Assembly: GCA_025403435.1 (NCBI GenBank)
Contig: CM046350.1
Span: forward strand, 14,289,612 to 14,353,611
Origin: Artocarpus heterophyllus
Taxonomy: Eukaryota; Streptophyta; Magnoliopsida; Rosales; Moraceae
Direction of reading: 5' to 3'
DNA: 64,000 bases
Made by a program: the position numbers and the translations under genes
Part shown: positions 16,109-27,970 of the stretch, one piece after another
How positions within the stretch are numbered: the first letter of the stretch is position 1
How the letters are laid out: each line of letters begins with the position of its first letter
Notes under the pieces: generated by a model
What the model was told of the DNA's origin: nothing
Database searches by the model: none
What the model saw: only the letters and a program-made list of their open reading frames with translations

Positions 16109-16693
16109 TCATTTAATGAAAGGAAAAATCGATGTTGACGGCTGGTTTCTGTTGCTTTCATCCATTACGCTCTTGACGAAATTTTGGAGGGAGAAGGAAG
16201 ACTTGACTAGCAAGCGTTGACGTATTTTTTCAATATATGCATTTTTATTTAATTTTTCTTTCTTGTTTTTGGCCACAAACGTGAAATGCAATTTTTCTTT
16301 TTCCCTGTTCACACGTAAAGAAAATGAGTTTGTTGAAAATTCTGTATTCACAAAAATGCAGTTGTTTTATCCCACGAAAGAATTATTTATGCAGCAAGTT
16401 CTTACCATTCCCTGTGCCAGAATGAGCAAAATTATACATATCCACAGCCAACAATTATATTTCCTATCACCCGTGTCTTCAATTTTAGAAAAATTATTTT
16501 ACTTACTAGTCTATTTCGTAATCACAAAATTCTGACTTTTAAATTTTGGGCAAAATTAGTATATTATTTGACCACAGTGAATTGCGCCTCAACTTTCTTT
16601 GGTACCTCAAATGTAGCACACAGTAACCACCAAGGTGGAAGTCTATGACATTGGACTTACTCTCAAGTAGTTTGGTAGATATACTGGAAGTTT
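16109..16693. repeat. Left edge of duplication block 1
   Basis: Sequence from about 16180 matches 48700-49190 closely, for example 'gacttgactag', 'cgttgacgtat', 'acaaacgtgaaatgcaattt', and 'cagtaaccaccaaggtggaa'. The match stops at 16693, where solo LTR F begins, and resumes at 29219. This is the left end of the segmental duplication containing genes 2 and 3. Confidence 0.8.
16689..16693. repeat. Target duplication of LTR F, left copy
   Basis: AGTTT here pairs with GGTTT at 29219-29223. The unoccupied paralogous site reads GGTCT at 49190-49194. Confidence 0.65.
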
Positions 16694-16768
16694 TGTAATG
16701 GCCCAGCTATTTGAGTCGTTAAAACTTACATTCACACAAATATAAATTTTCATACCTTAAAAATTATA

Positions 16769-16773
16769 GATTT
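16769..16773. repeat. Copia target-site duplication, left
   Basis: GATTT, repeated at 23238-23242 immediately after the right LTR. Confidence 0.85.
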
Positions 16774-17109
16774 TGTTGTGAATCAAGTATGTATGGATGT
16801 CACCTTTTGGTATTCCATGAGTTACATGCAAACATTTTATTACCATTTAGACCACATTATCACCCCATTAAATCCCTCATAATATTGTGCATTATGTCTC
16901 CTTTAATTGTATATGAAACCTATGTAAGTTATGTCTATTACCATTACCTCTAGTATGATGACTTGGCCTATAAATAGTAGTTGTACTAAGTTTGTAAGTT
17001 TCATCCCTCACAAGTAAAAGTATAGAAAGTTGTTTTGTCTCCAATTTTCTCTTGTCTTTCCCTATTGTTCTCTTTAGTCTTTTGTTATACTTTGCTTTAT
17101 TTCATAACA
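16774..17109 (+). repeat. Copia 5' LTR
   Basis: 336 bp, TGTTGTG...CATAACA. Same length as the right LTR with no indels. Carries a TATA box and CT-rich tail. Confidence 0.95.
16969..16977 (+). promoter_or_regulatory. TATA box of the Copia 5' LTR
   Basis: TATAAATAG lies about 130 bp before the end of the LTR, the expected position for the U3 promoter; conserved in the right LTR. Confidence 0.7.
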
Positions 17110-17126
17110 CGTTATCAGCACGAGTC
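17110..17126 (+). other. Copia primer-binding region
   Basis: CGTTATCAGCACGAG follows the left LTR directly. This sequence is commonly found at this place in plant Copia elements; I cannot assign the priming tRNA. Confidence 0.5.
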
Positions 17127-17812
17127 TCTTATCTGTGAGCTTTTACAAGTGTTGATTGCTCTTTGGTTCAATCACTTCTCCTTTTGAAAGGTATATTGTG
17201 CTTATATCTTCACTAATGTTTATGTAGTATAGTCATTCTCTCTTATAATTCTAAGGACATGTCTACTTTATCTATTATTGAGTATAGTTTTATATCAATT
17301 GCACACTCCTTTTTTGAGATTGGTATTTATGTTGGCTTTTGATCATTTCATTAATTTTTTTTTTCCTCATGTAAAATTAATTCTAGCAATTTCACCATCC
17401 ATCATGTTGTTGATATGTTATACATGTGTGCAGTGTTAACTATTTGATGTATTACATTTGCTTTTAGGTTAGTAGTTGTATAATCCATCTTTGTTATAAT
17501 TAATTGTTATATTATTAATTTTGTTTTATTACATTAACAAATTATTTCTTTTATCATCAATAACTATATAATTAAAAAAATGAATTTATTGTATAAGTTT
17601 TCTTTTATCATTAATATGCTTTTTTTTTTCAATTAGTTTTAATGACATAATTTTCAATGAAAATTTTATTACAATATCTTTTTTTATTTTCTATGCACGT
17701 GCATGATATTTGGTATTCTCATATTGTAAATTTTTGTCCTTTTTGTTAATTAATTAAGAATAAATTATTGTAATTCTTATTGACTTTATTTTATCATATA
17801 CTAGTTCGCACA

Positions 17813-18919
17813 ATGTCGAATCTTACAAAACTAGAGTTTGTTGCTCTTGATATTTCTGGCAATAATTATTTGGCATGGACTCTTGATGCTGAGATCTATC
17901 TTGATGCTATGAATCTTGGTAATACAACAAAAGAAGGGAATGACGCATCCTCACAGGATCGCGCAAAGGCAATGATATTCCTTCGTCATCATCTCTATGA
18001 AGGATTGAAAACTGAATATTTGACAGTAAAAGATCCATATGTCCTTTGGAATAATTTAAAGGAAAGGTATGACCACCAGAAGACTGTAATTCTTCCTAAA
18101 GCTCGCTATAATTGGATGCACCTACGACTGCAAGATTTTAAAACTGTGAGCGAGTATAATTCAGCAATGTTTAAAATTACTTCTCAGTTAAAATTATGCA
18201 GAGAAAGTGTTACTGATGAAGACATGTTAGAAAAAACATACTCTACTTTTCATGCCTCTAATGTGCTTTTGCAACAACAATATCGAGAGCGAGGCTTTAA
18301 GAAATATTCTGAATTAATATCATGTCTTCTTGTTGCCGAACAAAATAATGAATTGTTGATGAAAAATCATCAATCTCGCCCAACTAGATCAATGCCATTC
18401 CCTGAAGCGAATGCGGCATATGTTGAAGATCCTGGGCATAGTCGGCATAGTGGACATGGACGTGGACGTGGACATGGTCGTGGTCGTGGTCGCGGTCGAG
18501 GTCGTAGTTATGAATGTGGTCGTGGTCGTGGTTACTATAACCAAAACTCCTCAAATTTCAAGAAAGTTACATCTTACCATCAAAAATGGGAGAAGAATGA
18601 GGAGAAATAAGAAGAAAAGGGTTTTCAGAATAAAGCCCCAAAGACCAATGAAGATACTTGCCATAGATGTGGCATGAAAGGACATTGGAGACGTACATGT
18701 CGCACGTCTAAACATTTTGTTGATCTTTACCAAGCTTCCTTAAAGGAGAAAGAAAAAGGTGCAGAGGCAAACTTTGTTGAGACAAACTTTATTGAACGCC
18801 ATGATCCCACAGATTTTACACACTTGGACGTTGCAGATTTCTTTGATAATCATGATGGAAATTTTGAGAATGGAAATTTTGAGAATTTAATTAGTGAGGG
18901 AAACATCAATATGGCTTGA
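17813..18919 (+). pseudogene. Copia gag, interrupted by one in-frame stop
   Basis: The frame opens at MSNLTKLEFVALDISG, typical of plant Copia gag, with the UBN2-like core (LRLQDFKTVSEYNSAMFKI at about codons 102-120). A glycine/arginine-rich stretch at about 18450-18540 follows. A TAA at 18608-18610 cuts the frame, but the same frame continues to 18919 and contains the CCHC zinc knuckle (C-X2-C-X4-H-X4-C, 18659-18700), which binds RNA in active gags. Translation would therefore lack the knuckle. Confidence 0.9.
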
Positions 18920-19126
18920 AAAGATGTTCTCCCAATCTATCCCCTTTTTTTGCTGGTGTGACCATAATTTTTAGTATGTTTCGATTTTTTTTTATTTTAG
19001 TTTGGTTGTAATTTGGGTGTGATTTTATTATGTTTTGTAATCTCCATATATTTTCTTATAAAAAAAAAAGGATTGTGTTTAGTATATTATTTTCTTATCT
19101 CTTTGTTTTATTTTTCATGAAGAGGC

Positions 19127-22100
19127 ATGGATTTCAAAAATCATTCCACCGGTATTAAAGTTAATGATGAAGCCTTTTGCCTGGTGGATAGTGGAACAAC
19201 ACACACTATTCTCAAAGATAAAAAAAATATTTTTCCAATCTTATATTAGTTGAAGCTAATGTTAGTACAATATCTGGTATTGCAAATCTCATTGAGGGCT
19301 TTGGTAGTGCCAATATATTATTACCTGGTGGCACAAAGTTTATGATTAACGACGCTATGTATTCTAGTAGATCAAAAAGAAATCTACTAAGTTTTAAAGA
19401 TATACGTCGTAATGGTTATCATATTGAGACAACAAATGAAAGAGACATTGAATATCTTTATATTACGTCTAATGTCTCAGGAAGGAAACAAATATTGGAG
19501 AAGCTACCAGCATACTCTTCTGGATTGTATTATACATTTATAAATCCAATTGAATCCTATGTGGTGATGAATGGAGAATCCAAAGATTCAAGGAATTTTA
19601 TTGTTTGGCACAACCATTTAGGTCATCTAGGTTCAATAATGATGCGAAGGATTATAGAAAATTCAAATGGACATCCTTTAAAGAACCAAAAGATTCTTTT
19701 GTCCAAAGATTTTTCATGTGCTGCTTGTTTTCAAGGAAAACTAATTATAAGGTCATCCCCAATGAAAGTTACAATTGAATCTCCTACATTTTTAGAACGA
19801 ATTCAAGGAGATATATGTGGGCCTATTATTCCATCATGTGGACCATTTCAGTATTTTATGGTCTTAATAGATGCATCAACACGTTGGTCACATGTTTGCT
19901 TATTATCTACTCGCAATGTTGCATTTGCGAGACTCCTTGCTCAAATAATCCGATTACGAGCACAATTCCCAGATTATACAATCAAGAAAATTCGTTTGGA
20001 TAATGCAGGAGAATTTACATCCCAAGTCTTTAATGATTACTGCATGTCAATTAGGATTACTGTTGAGCATCTTGTTGCTCATGTGCACACTCAAAATGGA
20101 TTAGCAAAATCCTTTATTAAAAGGTTGAAATTAATTGCTAAGCCTTTACTTACGAGAACAAAATTGCCTAGCTCTGCTTGGGGACATGCCATATTACATG
20201 CTGCAGCACTTATTCGCATAAGGCCTACTACATATCATAAATACTCCCCATTACAGCTTGTTTATGGTAAAGAGCCAGATATTTCCCATCTGAGAATTTT
20301 TTGTTGTGCAGTATATGTTCCAATTGCTTCACCACAGCATACTAAGATGGGTCCTCAAAGGAGACTGGGAATTTATGTTGGATTTGAATCCCCATCAATA
20401 ATTAAATATCTCGAACCCTTGACAGGTGACCTCTTTACGGCACGGTTTGTCGATTGTCAATTTGATGAGACAGTTTTCCCAACATTAGGGGGAGATAAAC
20501 AACAGCTGAAGAAACAAGAAATTTCATGGAATGCATTATCATTATCTCACTTTGATCCTCGTACAAATCAATGTGACTTAGAAGTTCAAAAGATTATCCA
20601 TTTACAAAAGGTTGCAAATCAGTTACCAGATGCATTTACCGATGTCAAGAAAGTAACAAAATCACATATACCAGCTGAAAATGCTCCTATTCGAATTGAT
20701 ATTCCTACCGGAAAAGATATTAATATGGTAGCAAATGAATCTAAGGCACGCCAGAAGCGTGGTATTCCCATCGGTTCTAAGGATAAAAATCCAAGAAAGA
20801 AAAAGGAGCAAAATAATAAGGAAGTTGGTATTTCCAATGTTATTAATATTCTTGAAGAGCCCAGTATAAAAACAATTGACATAGCTGAAGAATTAACCCC
20901 AGAAGAGGTTCAAGTATTTGAAAAAGGTGTTAATGAAGAGATCTCAATAAGCTATGTCACTTCAGGAAAGAGATGGAATTGAAAGGAAATTGTTGTCGAC
21001 AACATATTTGCATATGCAATAGCTCTTGATATTACAGAAGAAAACGAGGATCTTGAACCAAAGTCTGTTGAAGAATGTCAGCGTAGAAATGATTGGCCAA
21101 AATGGAAAGACGCAATCCAGGTAGAATTAAGTTCACTTGAAAAACGTCAAGTTTTCGGGCCTGTTGTCCAAACACCTGAAGGTGTAAAAGCTGTAGGCTA
21201 CAAGTGGGTATTTGTGCGAAAGCGTAATGAAAAAAATGAAGTTGTCAGATATAAAGCACAACTTGTAGCACAAGGCTTTTCGCAAAGACCTGGTATTGAT
21301 TATGAGGAGACATATTCACCAGTGGTGGATGCAATTACATTTAGATTTTTTATTAGCCCGACAGTTTCAGAAGGACTTCACATGCGTCTAATGGATGTTG
21401 TAACGGCCTATCTATATGGGTCACTTGATAGTGACATTTACATGAAAGTCCCTAAAGGCCTAAAAATACCTGAAACATGCAATTCAAAACCCCGGGAAAT
21501 GTATTCAATAAAATTACAAAGATCTTTGTATGGATTAAAGCAATCTGGACGTATGTGGTATAATCGTCTTAGTGAATACCTTTTGAAAGAAGGATATATT
21601 AACAATCCAATTTGTCCATGTGTTTTTATTAAAAGGTATAAGTCTGGATTTGCTATTATTGCAGTTTATGTTGACGATTTGAATATCATTGGGACTCATG
21701 AAGAGCTTACAGATACGATAACATATTTGAAAAATGAATTTGAAATGAAGGACTTAGGAAAAACAAAATTCTGTCTCGGCTTACAGATCGGGCATTTATC
21801 AAAAGGGATTTTTGTTCATCAGTCAACATATATTGAAAAGGTATTAAAGCGTTTTAATATGGATAAATCACATCCAATGAGTTCTCCCATGGTTGTACGA
21901 TCCCTTGATGTGAAAAAGGATCCTTTTCGTCCTCGAGATGATGATAAAGAAATTCTAGGTCATGAAGTACCATATCTTAGTGCTATTGGTGCACTAATGT
22001 ATCTTGCTAATTGCACAAGACCCGACATATCATTTTCTGTTAGCTTACTAGCGAGATATAGTTCTTCACCAACTCGAAGACATTGGAATGGTGTCAAAAA

Positions 22101-22665
22101 AATACTTCATTATCTTCGTGGTACAACAGATATGGGTCTATATTATACACAGGATTCCAAGTCGGAATTGATTGGATATGCAGATGCAGGATATTTGTCT
22201 GATCCACATAAAGCACAATCACAAACAAGTTATTTGTTTACATATGGTGGTACAGCTATCTCATGGCGTTCAACAAAATAAACCCTAACTGCCACATCTT
22301 GGAATCATGCTGAGATATTGGCAATTCACGAGGCAAGTCGAGAATGTGTATGGTTAAAATCCCTGGTGCAACATATAAGAGAAACATGTAATCTTTCATT
22401 CAACAAAGAAAGTCCAACTGTGTTGTATGAAGATAATGCAGCCTGTATCGCTCAACTTAAAGGGGGTTACATAAAAGGAGACAGAACAAAGCACATTTCA
22501 CCAAAATTGTTTTTCATTCACGAGCTTCAAAAGAAAAGAGAGATCGACGTACATCAAATTTGCTCCAATGACAACTTGGCAGATTTGTTTACAAAGGCAC
22601 TTCCTACAACAACATTTGAGAAGTTGGCACACAAAATTGGTGTGCGTCGACTTAGAGATCTTTGA
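19127..22665 (+). pseudogene. Copia pol (protease-integrase-RT-RNase H), multiply disabled
   Basis: Protease begins near 19127 with the active-site DSGTTHT (about 19187-19207). A frameshift near 19222-19250 separates it from the rest, which reads in one frame from about 19250 to 22665. The integrase HHCC zinc finger is at 19610-19735. Core aspartates occur in GDICGP and RLDNAGEF, but the catalytic glutamate position (NGLAxS) is lysine, codon AAA at 20107-20109. TGA at 20980-20982 and TAA at 22279-22281 interrupt the linker and RNase H. The RT motif YVDD is intact at 21667-21678. RNase H acidic positions appear in GYADAGY, HAEILA and YEDNAA. The element cannot move on its own. Confidence 0.92.
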
Positions 22666-22703
22666 AAAAGAGATGTTGACATGAGGGGGAGACACTGCAT
22701 ATT

Positions 22704-22869
22704 GTACTCTTTTTCCCTTAGCCTAGGTTTTTGTCCCATTGGGTTTTCTTGGCAAGGTTTTTAATGAGGCAATCCTAAATGCAGAACATACAATAATTAT
22801 GTACTCTTTTTTCCTTCACTAAGATTTTTTCCCATTGGGTTTTTTCTTGGTAAGGTTTTTAATGAGGCA
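22704..22869 (+). repeat. Paired 3' motif of the Copia element
   Basis: Two direct copies (22704-22771 and 22801-22869) share GTACTCTTTTT, CCCATTGGGTTTT, CTTGG and AAGGTTTTTAATGAGGCA. Such repeats near the polypurine tract are common in plant Copia elements. Confidence 0.8.
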
Positions 22870-22892
22870 TATTATTTGTATGGTGGACATCC

Positions 22893-22901
22893 AAGGGGGA
22901 G
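22893..22901 (+). other. Copia polypurine tract
   Basis: AAGGGGGAG(T) lies immediately before the right LTR. Confidence 0.8.
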
Positions 22902-23237
22902 TGTTGTGAATCAAGTATGTGTGGATGCCACCTCTTGGTATTCCATGAGTTACATGTAAACATTTTATTACCATTTAGACCACATTATCACCCCATTAAA
23001 TCCCTCTTAATATTGTGCATTATGTCTCCTTTAATTGTATATGAAACCTATGTAAGTTATGTCTATTACCATTACCTCTAGTATGATGACTTGGCCTATA
23101 AATAGTAGTTGTACTAAGCTTGTAAGTTTTATCCCTCACAAGTAAAAGTATAGAAAGTTGTTTTGTCTCTAATTTTCTCTTGTCTTTCTCTATTATTCTC
23201 TTTAGTCTTTTGTTATACTTTGCTTTATTTCATAACA
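22902..23237 (+). repeat. Copia 3' LTR
   Basis: 336 bp, about 97% identical by eye to the left LTR. Confidence 0.95.
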
Positions 23238-23242
23238 GATTT

Positions 23243-25460
23243 TTTTTTTTTTTTTTTTTGCACAAAGAATCTCAAATTACAAGAGATTTAAATATAGCAG
23301 CTCTTAACTTAACAAAATCCCATAAGTTTAACATGTAAAACATCTGTTCAAAATATCCCATAATACAAAGTTCTTAACTTAAACTTTCTTAGATAAGACA
23401 GAAAATAAACTGTAATGGTATCTATATCCATCCTTCATAATTGTCCCACCATTGTGCAAAGCCCATCAATTTTTCATACCGGCTTCTTTTTAGGATTTCC
23501 TATAATATAAAGGAACTAAATAAGCTTTTGCTCAGCAATTTCAAATATTTCTCACAAAACATTTATAAAGGAATTCTAGTAATAGTACAATGCCTGATTC
23601 CTATTATGCTTAATTATGAAAATCTTATTCTTTAACTTGTCTTGAATTATGGGCACTAGTGTACGTACCAAATACGTGTGACCATTGAACACCGAGGCCG
23701 TAATTTAATTTGACATGAAGATCTTATGTGTAATCCTCACCTGAGTGGAGGTTAGTACGATATTTAATTATCTTATCTTTAGTTTACCAATCTTGTGAAC
23801 TTATTGATCATTCTATATGCCATGACTTGGATTTTAAATAATAAGCATAACAATTGCTAAACATGCTTTATATCACAACTTAACATTTAAATTCATAAGC
23901 ATAACAAATACAAACATATTTCAAACATGCACAAGGTGTATGAAAACCATTTTTATCATGTTGTAGGTGAGGTTTGAAACTTACCTTGATCCAAATAAAG
24001 TTTCCTCAACTTAGGGTGCTTTGACTATTTATTCCCTCCTAAGAATATAACCATAAAGAGTATAAGTCTTTTACTCTATTGGATATTCTAAATTTCTATC
24101 CTTTAACAAAATGGATATTACACACATTTACTAGGAAAATCATACATATTTCCTAGGAACAATCATTAATCTTTCATAAATTAATTTCCTTACTTACTTT
24201 TGCTTAATAATAATTTATAAATAAATTATAATGTATGATTTAATCGTCTCCATAGAATATTTCTTAATTTTTTAAATATTCGGGCTAGAACTAGAGACCT
24301 AGATTTAATTTGACATTTTTACCCTCAAGATGAAAAATGACTGTTTTATCCCTAGCGGGTTTTGGATAATTTATCCTCCGACATTAAATAATTTCTTGAA
24401 AGGTTTAACCTACTCTAAAGGATGGAAGGCTAAAATGTAATGATTGGCGTCTCTTTTGACTATTTTACCCTTATGGTCAAAATGACCATTTTGCCCTTCA
24501 CAAGTCTTGGAAAATTTTACTCTTTTGGGTTTAAAAACTATGGTTACTTATTGCCCATAAAGTGCAGAAACTAGCTGTTGCTTAGTGAGAAATTTGTTTT
24601 CACATAATTTTATGATTTTGGCCCAAAATACAAAATCTTAACATTAATGCCCTTAATAGTTTTCTAATAGTTCAAACAACTTTGGACTTGATTTCTAAGT
24701 CGCCATTATTTTTTTTCTTCTCTATAGGTTTTACATAAGCACACTTATTGCCCTAAGCCACTAATTTCCTCAATTTTACATTTTTGACCTGAAATGTAAA
24801 ATTTTGAATGTCCCATTCATCGACAAAAATAATTTCTTACAGTTTGGTACATATTTTCACAAAGAATAAAACTTCCTAAAGGGTCAAAGTTTGATTCTAA
24901 AGCTTTGAGCATTTTTTGACTATTCTTTGATTAAGGCCATATTAGGTGCAAAATTATGATTTTGTCCCTAAACTGTACTTATGAATTTATTTATTGAAGA
25001 TGCTTTATTCTCTGTGATTCACAACTATCATGTTTCACAGAAAGTCAAATTATACCTCTAATTAATTCGTTTCCAAAAAGTCACTTTAACTGTATAGTAA
25101 GGGCATTTTGGACATAAAATAAAATCTACCATCATCGTAATAAGGAAACTTATAACTATCAAACTTACAACTCTCATGTGAAACCTGATTATACTCATAT
25201 CTTAACCTACTTTGGTTTTCTTGGGCTCCTTGAACAAACTTGAAACTTGAAATGAAATTGAAACCTTAGGTCATATATCTTAAAATCTACGTTTCACAAA
25301 TCAATGATCGTAGAAATGATTATTTTCTTACGAGATCTTGCACTAGCTCATTTAGGTTCCAAAGCTTGAAGTTGGTGACACTCTAGAGGCTTAATGGGAA
25401 ATATTTTTGAGTATTTTATTTTGTAATGATTTGGCTGTTGTAAGAGGAAAAGGATAGAAG
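23243..25460. other. Interior of solo LTR F between its nested insertions
   Basis: Starts in a poly-T run and contains repeated phrases such as 'ttttaccctta' and 'attttgccctt'. Short open frames have no recognisable domain. No gene is supported. Confidence 0.5.
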
Positions 25461-25697
25461 AATATTGTAACACCCGCCTATTTTATGTAACGAACCACGT
25501 TAAGTTAGTAACGTTGTTAAGAAATTTTATTAATAAATTACGTTATATGATGTGAATGTTACTAACTTTTTATGTCAAGTTTTGTAACAGGTGACAACCG
25601 CATGGAATCATTGTGCTCTAGTGTTCATGTGAAATTTTGAATGTATGTTTATTTATGATGCAATAATGTATGAATGTTTTATTGTATGGCATTTAAG

Positions 25698-25850
25698 GAC
25701 AGTTCGGCAAGCCGAACTTTTAAAATTGGCAGGCCGAACATTCTAACCGAGACCGACAGGTCGAAGAAACCCATCGGTAGGTCGAACTTGGAGGAACCGG
25801 CAAGCCGAAGGGGAAAAATCGATAGGCCAAACACGGCTGATGAGCAGTCA
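25698..25850. repeat. 5' palindrome cluster of LTR C
   Basis: Six units related to TCGGCAGGCCGA (for example TCGGCAAGCCGA, TTGGCAGGCCGA, CCGACAGGTCGA) at roughly 20-27-bp spacing. Confidence 0.8.
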
Positions 25851-27811
25851 GCAGAAATCTCTCCAAATTTATGGTTGAGTTAATTACGTTAAATGGGTGA
25901 TTTAATGTGATTAATTGGCATAATAATGGAATAATTTTGTCAGTTAAGGAAATTAAAAGGTTGACTTTGCATTGATTTGTCTGATTTTAAATTGTTTCCT
26001 ATTTTAAGTGGGCAAAACATGGAAAGTTGTGAGTAATTGTTTGGCTTCCTCTTTTCTTTCCTTCCTCCACGCCTCTTGCCTCTCTAAACAGTCAAAAAAT
26101 TCTGACTTAATGAAGAGTAATGAATCCTCATTATTCTCATTACGTTAAAATTGTTTTTAACGTTCTTTTCCCTCAGGATATTTTCTCTCTCTCTCTCTCT
26201 CTCATAAAAATTCTCTGCAAATATTGAAAGAAAAAGTCATATTTCGTTGGTTAAAATTCAAGGACTTTAAGAAGAAATTTCAAGGTAAGAACTTTTTGGT
26301 GTTTTTGAAAAGAAATTCTTCTCCTCCAATTGTCTACAATATCCTTCTCTAGGAATTGTATTTTTGTTCTGAGTTTTTATTATGATGTTCATGTGATGTT
26401 TCTTCACGTTTCATGTCATTTTGGAATTTTATGAAAAATATGAATTTTCTATCTTATACCCCTCACAGTAAAATGTTACCATTTAATTTCGATGTATGAA
26501 AATGTAATGATTATTCAAGAGGTAAATGAATGATGTTTTCATGAAAAGTTGTTAAGAATATGCATATGTATGAGTATGTATGATGAATGAATCTTAGGTT
26601 ATGAAATGCTATATATGATATTTTTCATGAAAATTGACAAGAATATGCTAGTGTCATGTATGATGAATGTAATTTTGAGTTATGTGTTTTAAATTATTAG
26701 AAAACGTTTTTTTTAAGGATTTTCATGATTGTAATGTATGGTTTGTTTTGTTTTACATGCTTAAGGTAATTTTATGATTTAAGAAAAATTATGATAACAT
26801 GTTTATAAGATGATAAAATTATGTTTTCGCGATGGTGATTATGAGATATGTTTGTAATATGTGATGGATGTATACATGGATATATTATGAATGAATGTTA
26901 TGTGAATGGATATTTCATGATATGTATTAATGTTATTGTATCTTTAAATGGATATTGGCATGAACACTCAAGGAATGAGCACTACGAAACTGCGGCTTCG
27001 TCATCAAGAGCATTTTTTTTAAGGTTAAGTAAGCTAGCATTAAGGTAAGTACATTCTCACCTGCAACATGACACGTTTTACAAGATTTGACATTATGTTC
27101 ATAATGATATTCATGATGGTTTTATGGATATTTTCCTTAAGAAACTCTATGAAAGACTTTCATGATTTTAAGTTATGCATGATGATTATGGAATGTTTCA
27201 AAGTATGAAAATTATGTATATATGTATCACCTAATAAGTGTTGCACACCCAATGTTATGAAATGATATGTTATGATGTCATGTTTGGTTTTGGATTAGCT
27301 ACCCTTCTCCTCTCATGACGGCATGCCTATGATGATGTTTATGGTGCAACACTTGGACCCTTAAGATAAAAATAGAATAAGTTTTAAAATGGTCAACGTA
27401 ATGAAAGATATGTTTCTATGAAATTGTGCTTAAGGCACTTTTATGATATGATGACAATAATGATGATGATGTTTATGAAATGTTTTAAATTGTGAGAATT
27501 ATATGTACTTACTAAGCATTAGCTTAATCATGTTTTATGTCATGTTGCAAATAAGGGTAAGAAAATCATGGACTAGGCGGAGGACATGGGAAGGCGTGTG
27601 AGCACGATGAATTGTAACCAGAAGCATGTCAGGAAAAACGTTTCTATGTTTTTAATAAAGTTTCATATTTTTGAACACTATTTTTATGATAAACATTTTA
27701 AGGATTTTTGAACTATATTTCATATTTTATTTCATTATCTTAAGTATTATGATTTTCCGCTTTTTTATAAAAGGTTGATTGTGTTTTGCAAAATAAGTTT
27801 TCTTTAGGTTT

Positions 27812-27970
27812 ATGGCTCGGTCGGCCTGCCGAACACCCTTGGTCGGCCTGCCAAACATTGATGAATTTTTAAGTTGTCTTGCAAAGCCTCTGCCTGCCTG
27901 CCGGTTGAGAAGTTTCGGCCTGCCGATGATGTTCGGCCTACCGAAATTCCAAGTTCGGCCTGCCGAACTG
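27812..27970. repeat. 3' palindrome cluster of LTR C, opposite orientation
   Basis: Six units of TCGGCCTGCCGA and close variants, including exact copies near 27816, 27914 and 27955. They are the reverse complement orientation of the 5' cluster. Confidence 0.8.

Larger units (their letters stand above)
16774..23237 (+). mobile_element. Ty1/Copia LTR retrotransposon (6464 bp), complete but disabled
   Basis: Two 336-bp LTRs begin TGTTGTGAATC and end TTTCATAACA, flanked by GATTT duplications. Between them are a gag with a zinc knuckle, then protease, integrase, reverse transcriptase and RNase H in the Copia order, a purine tract before the right LTR, and a PBS-like region after the left one. By eye the LTRs differ at about 10 of 336 positions, nine of them transitions, so insertion was fairly recent. 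Three in-frame stops, one frameshift and a substituted integrase catalytic residue make it non-autonomous. Confidence 0.95.

Noticed and set aside
25674..25883. Open frame through the palindrome cluster of LTR C
   Set aside because: The apparent Arg/Pro-rich peptide is the translation of the repeated palindrome and is not shared in frame by other copies.
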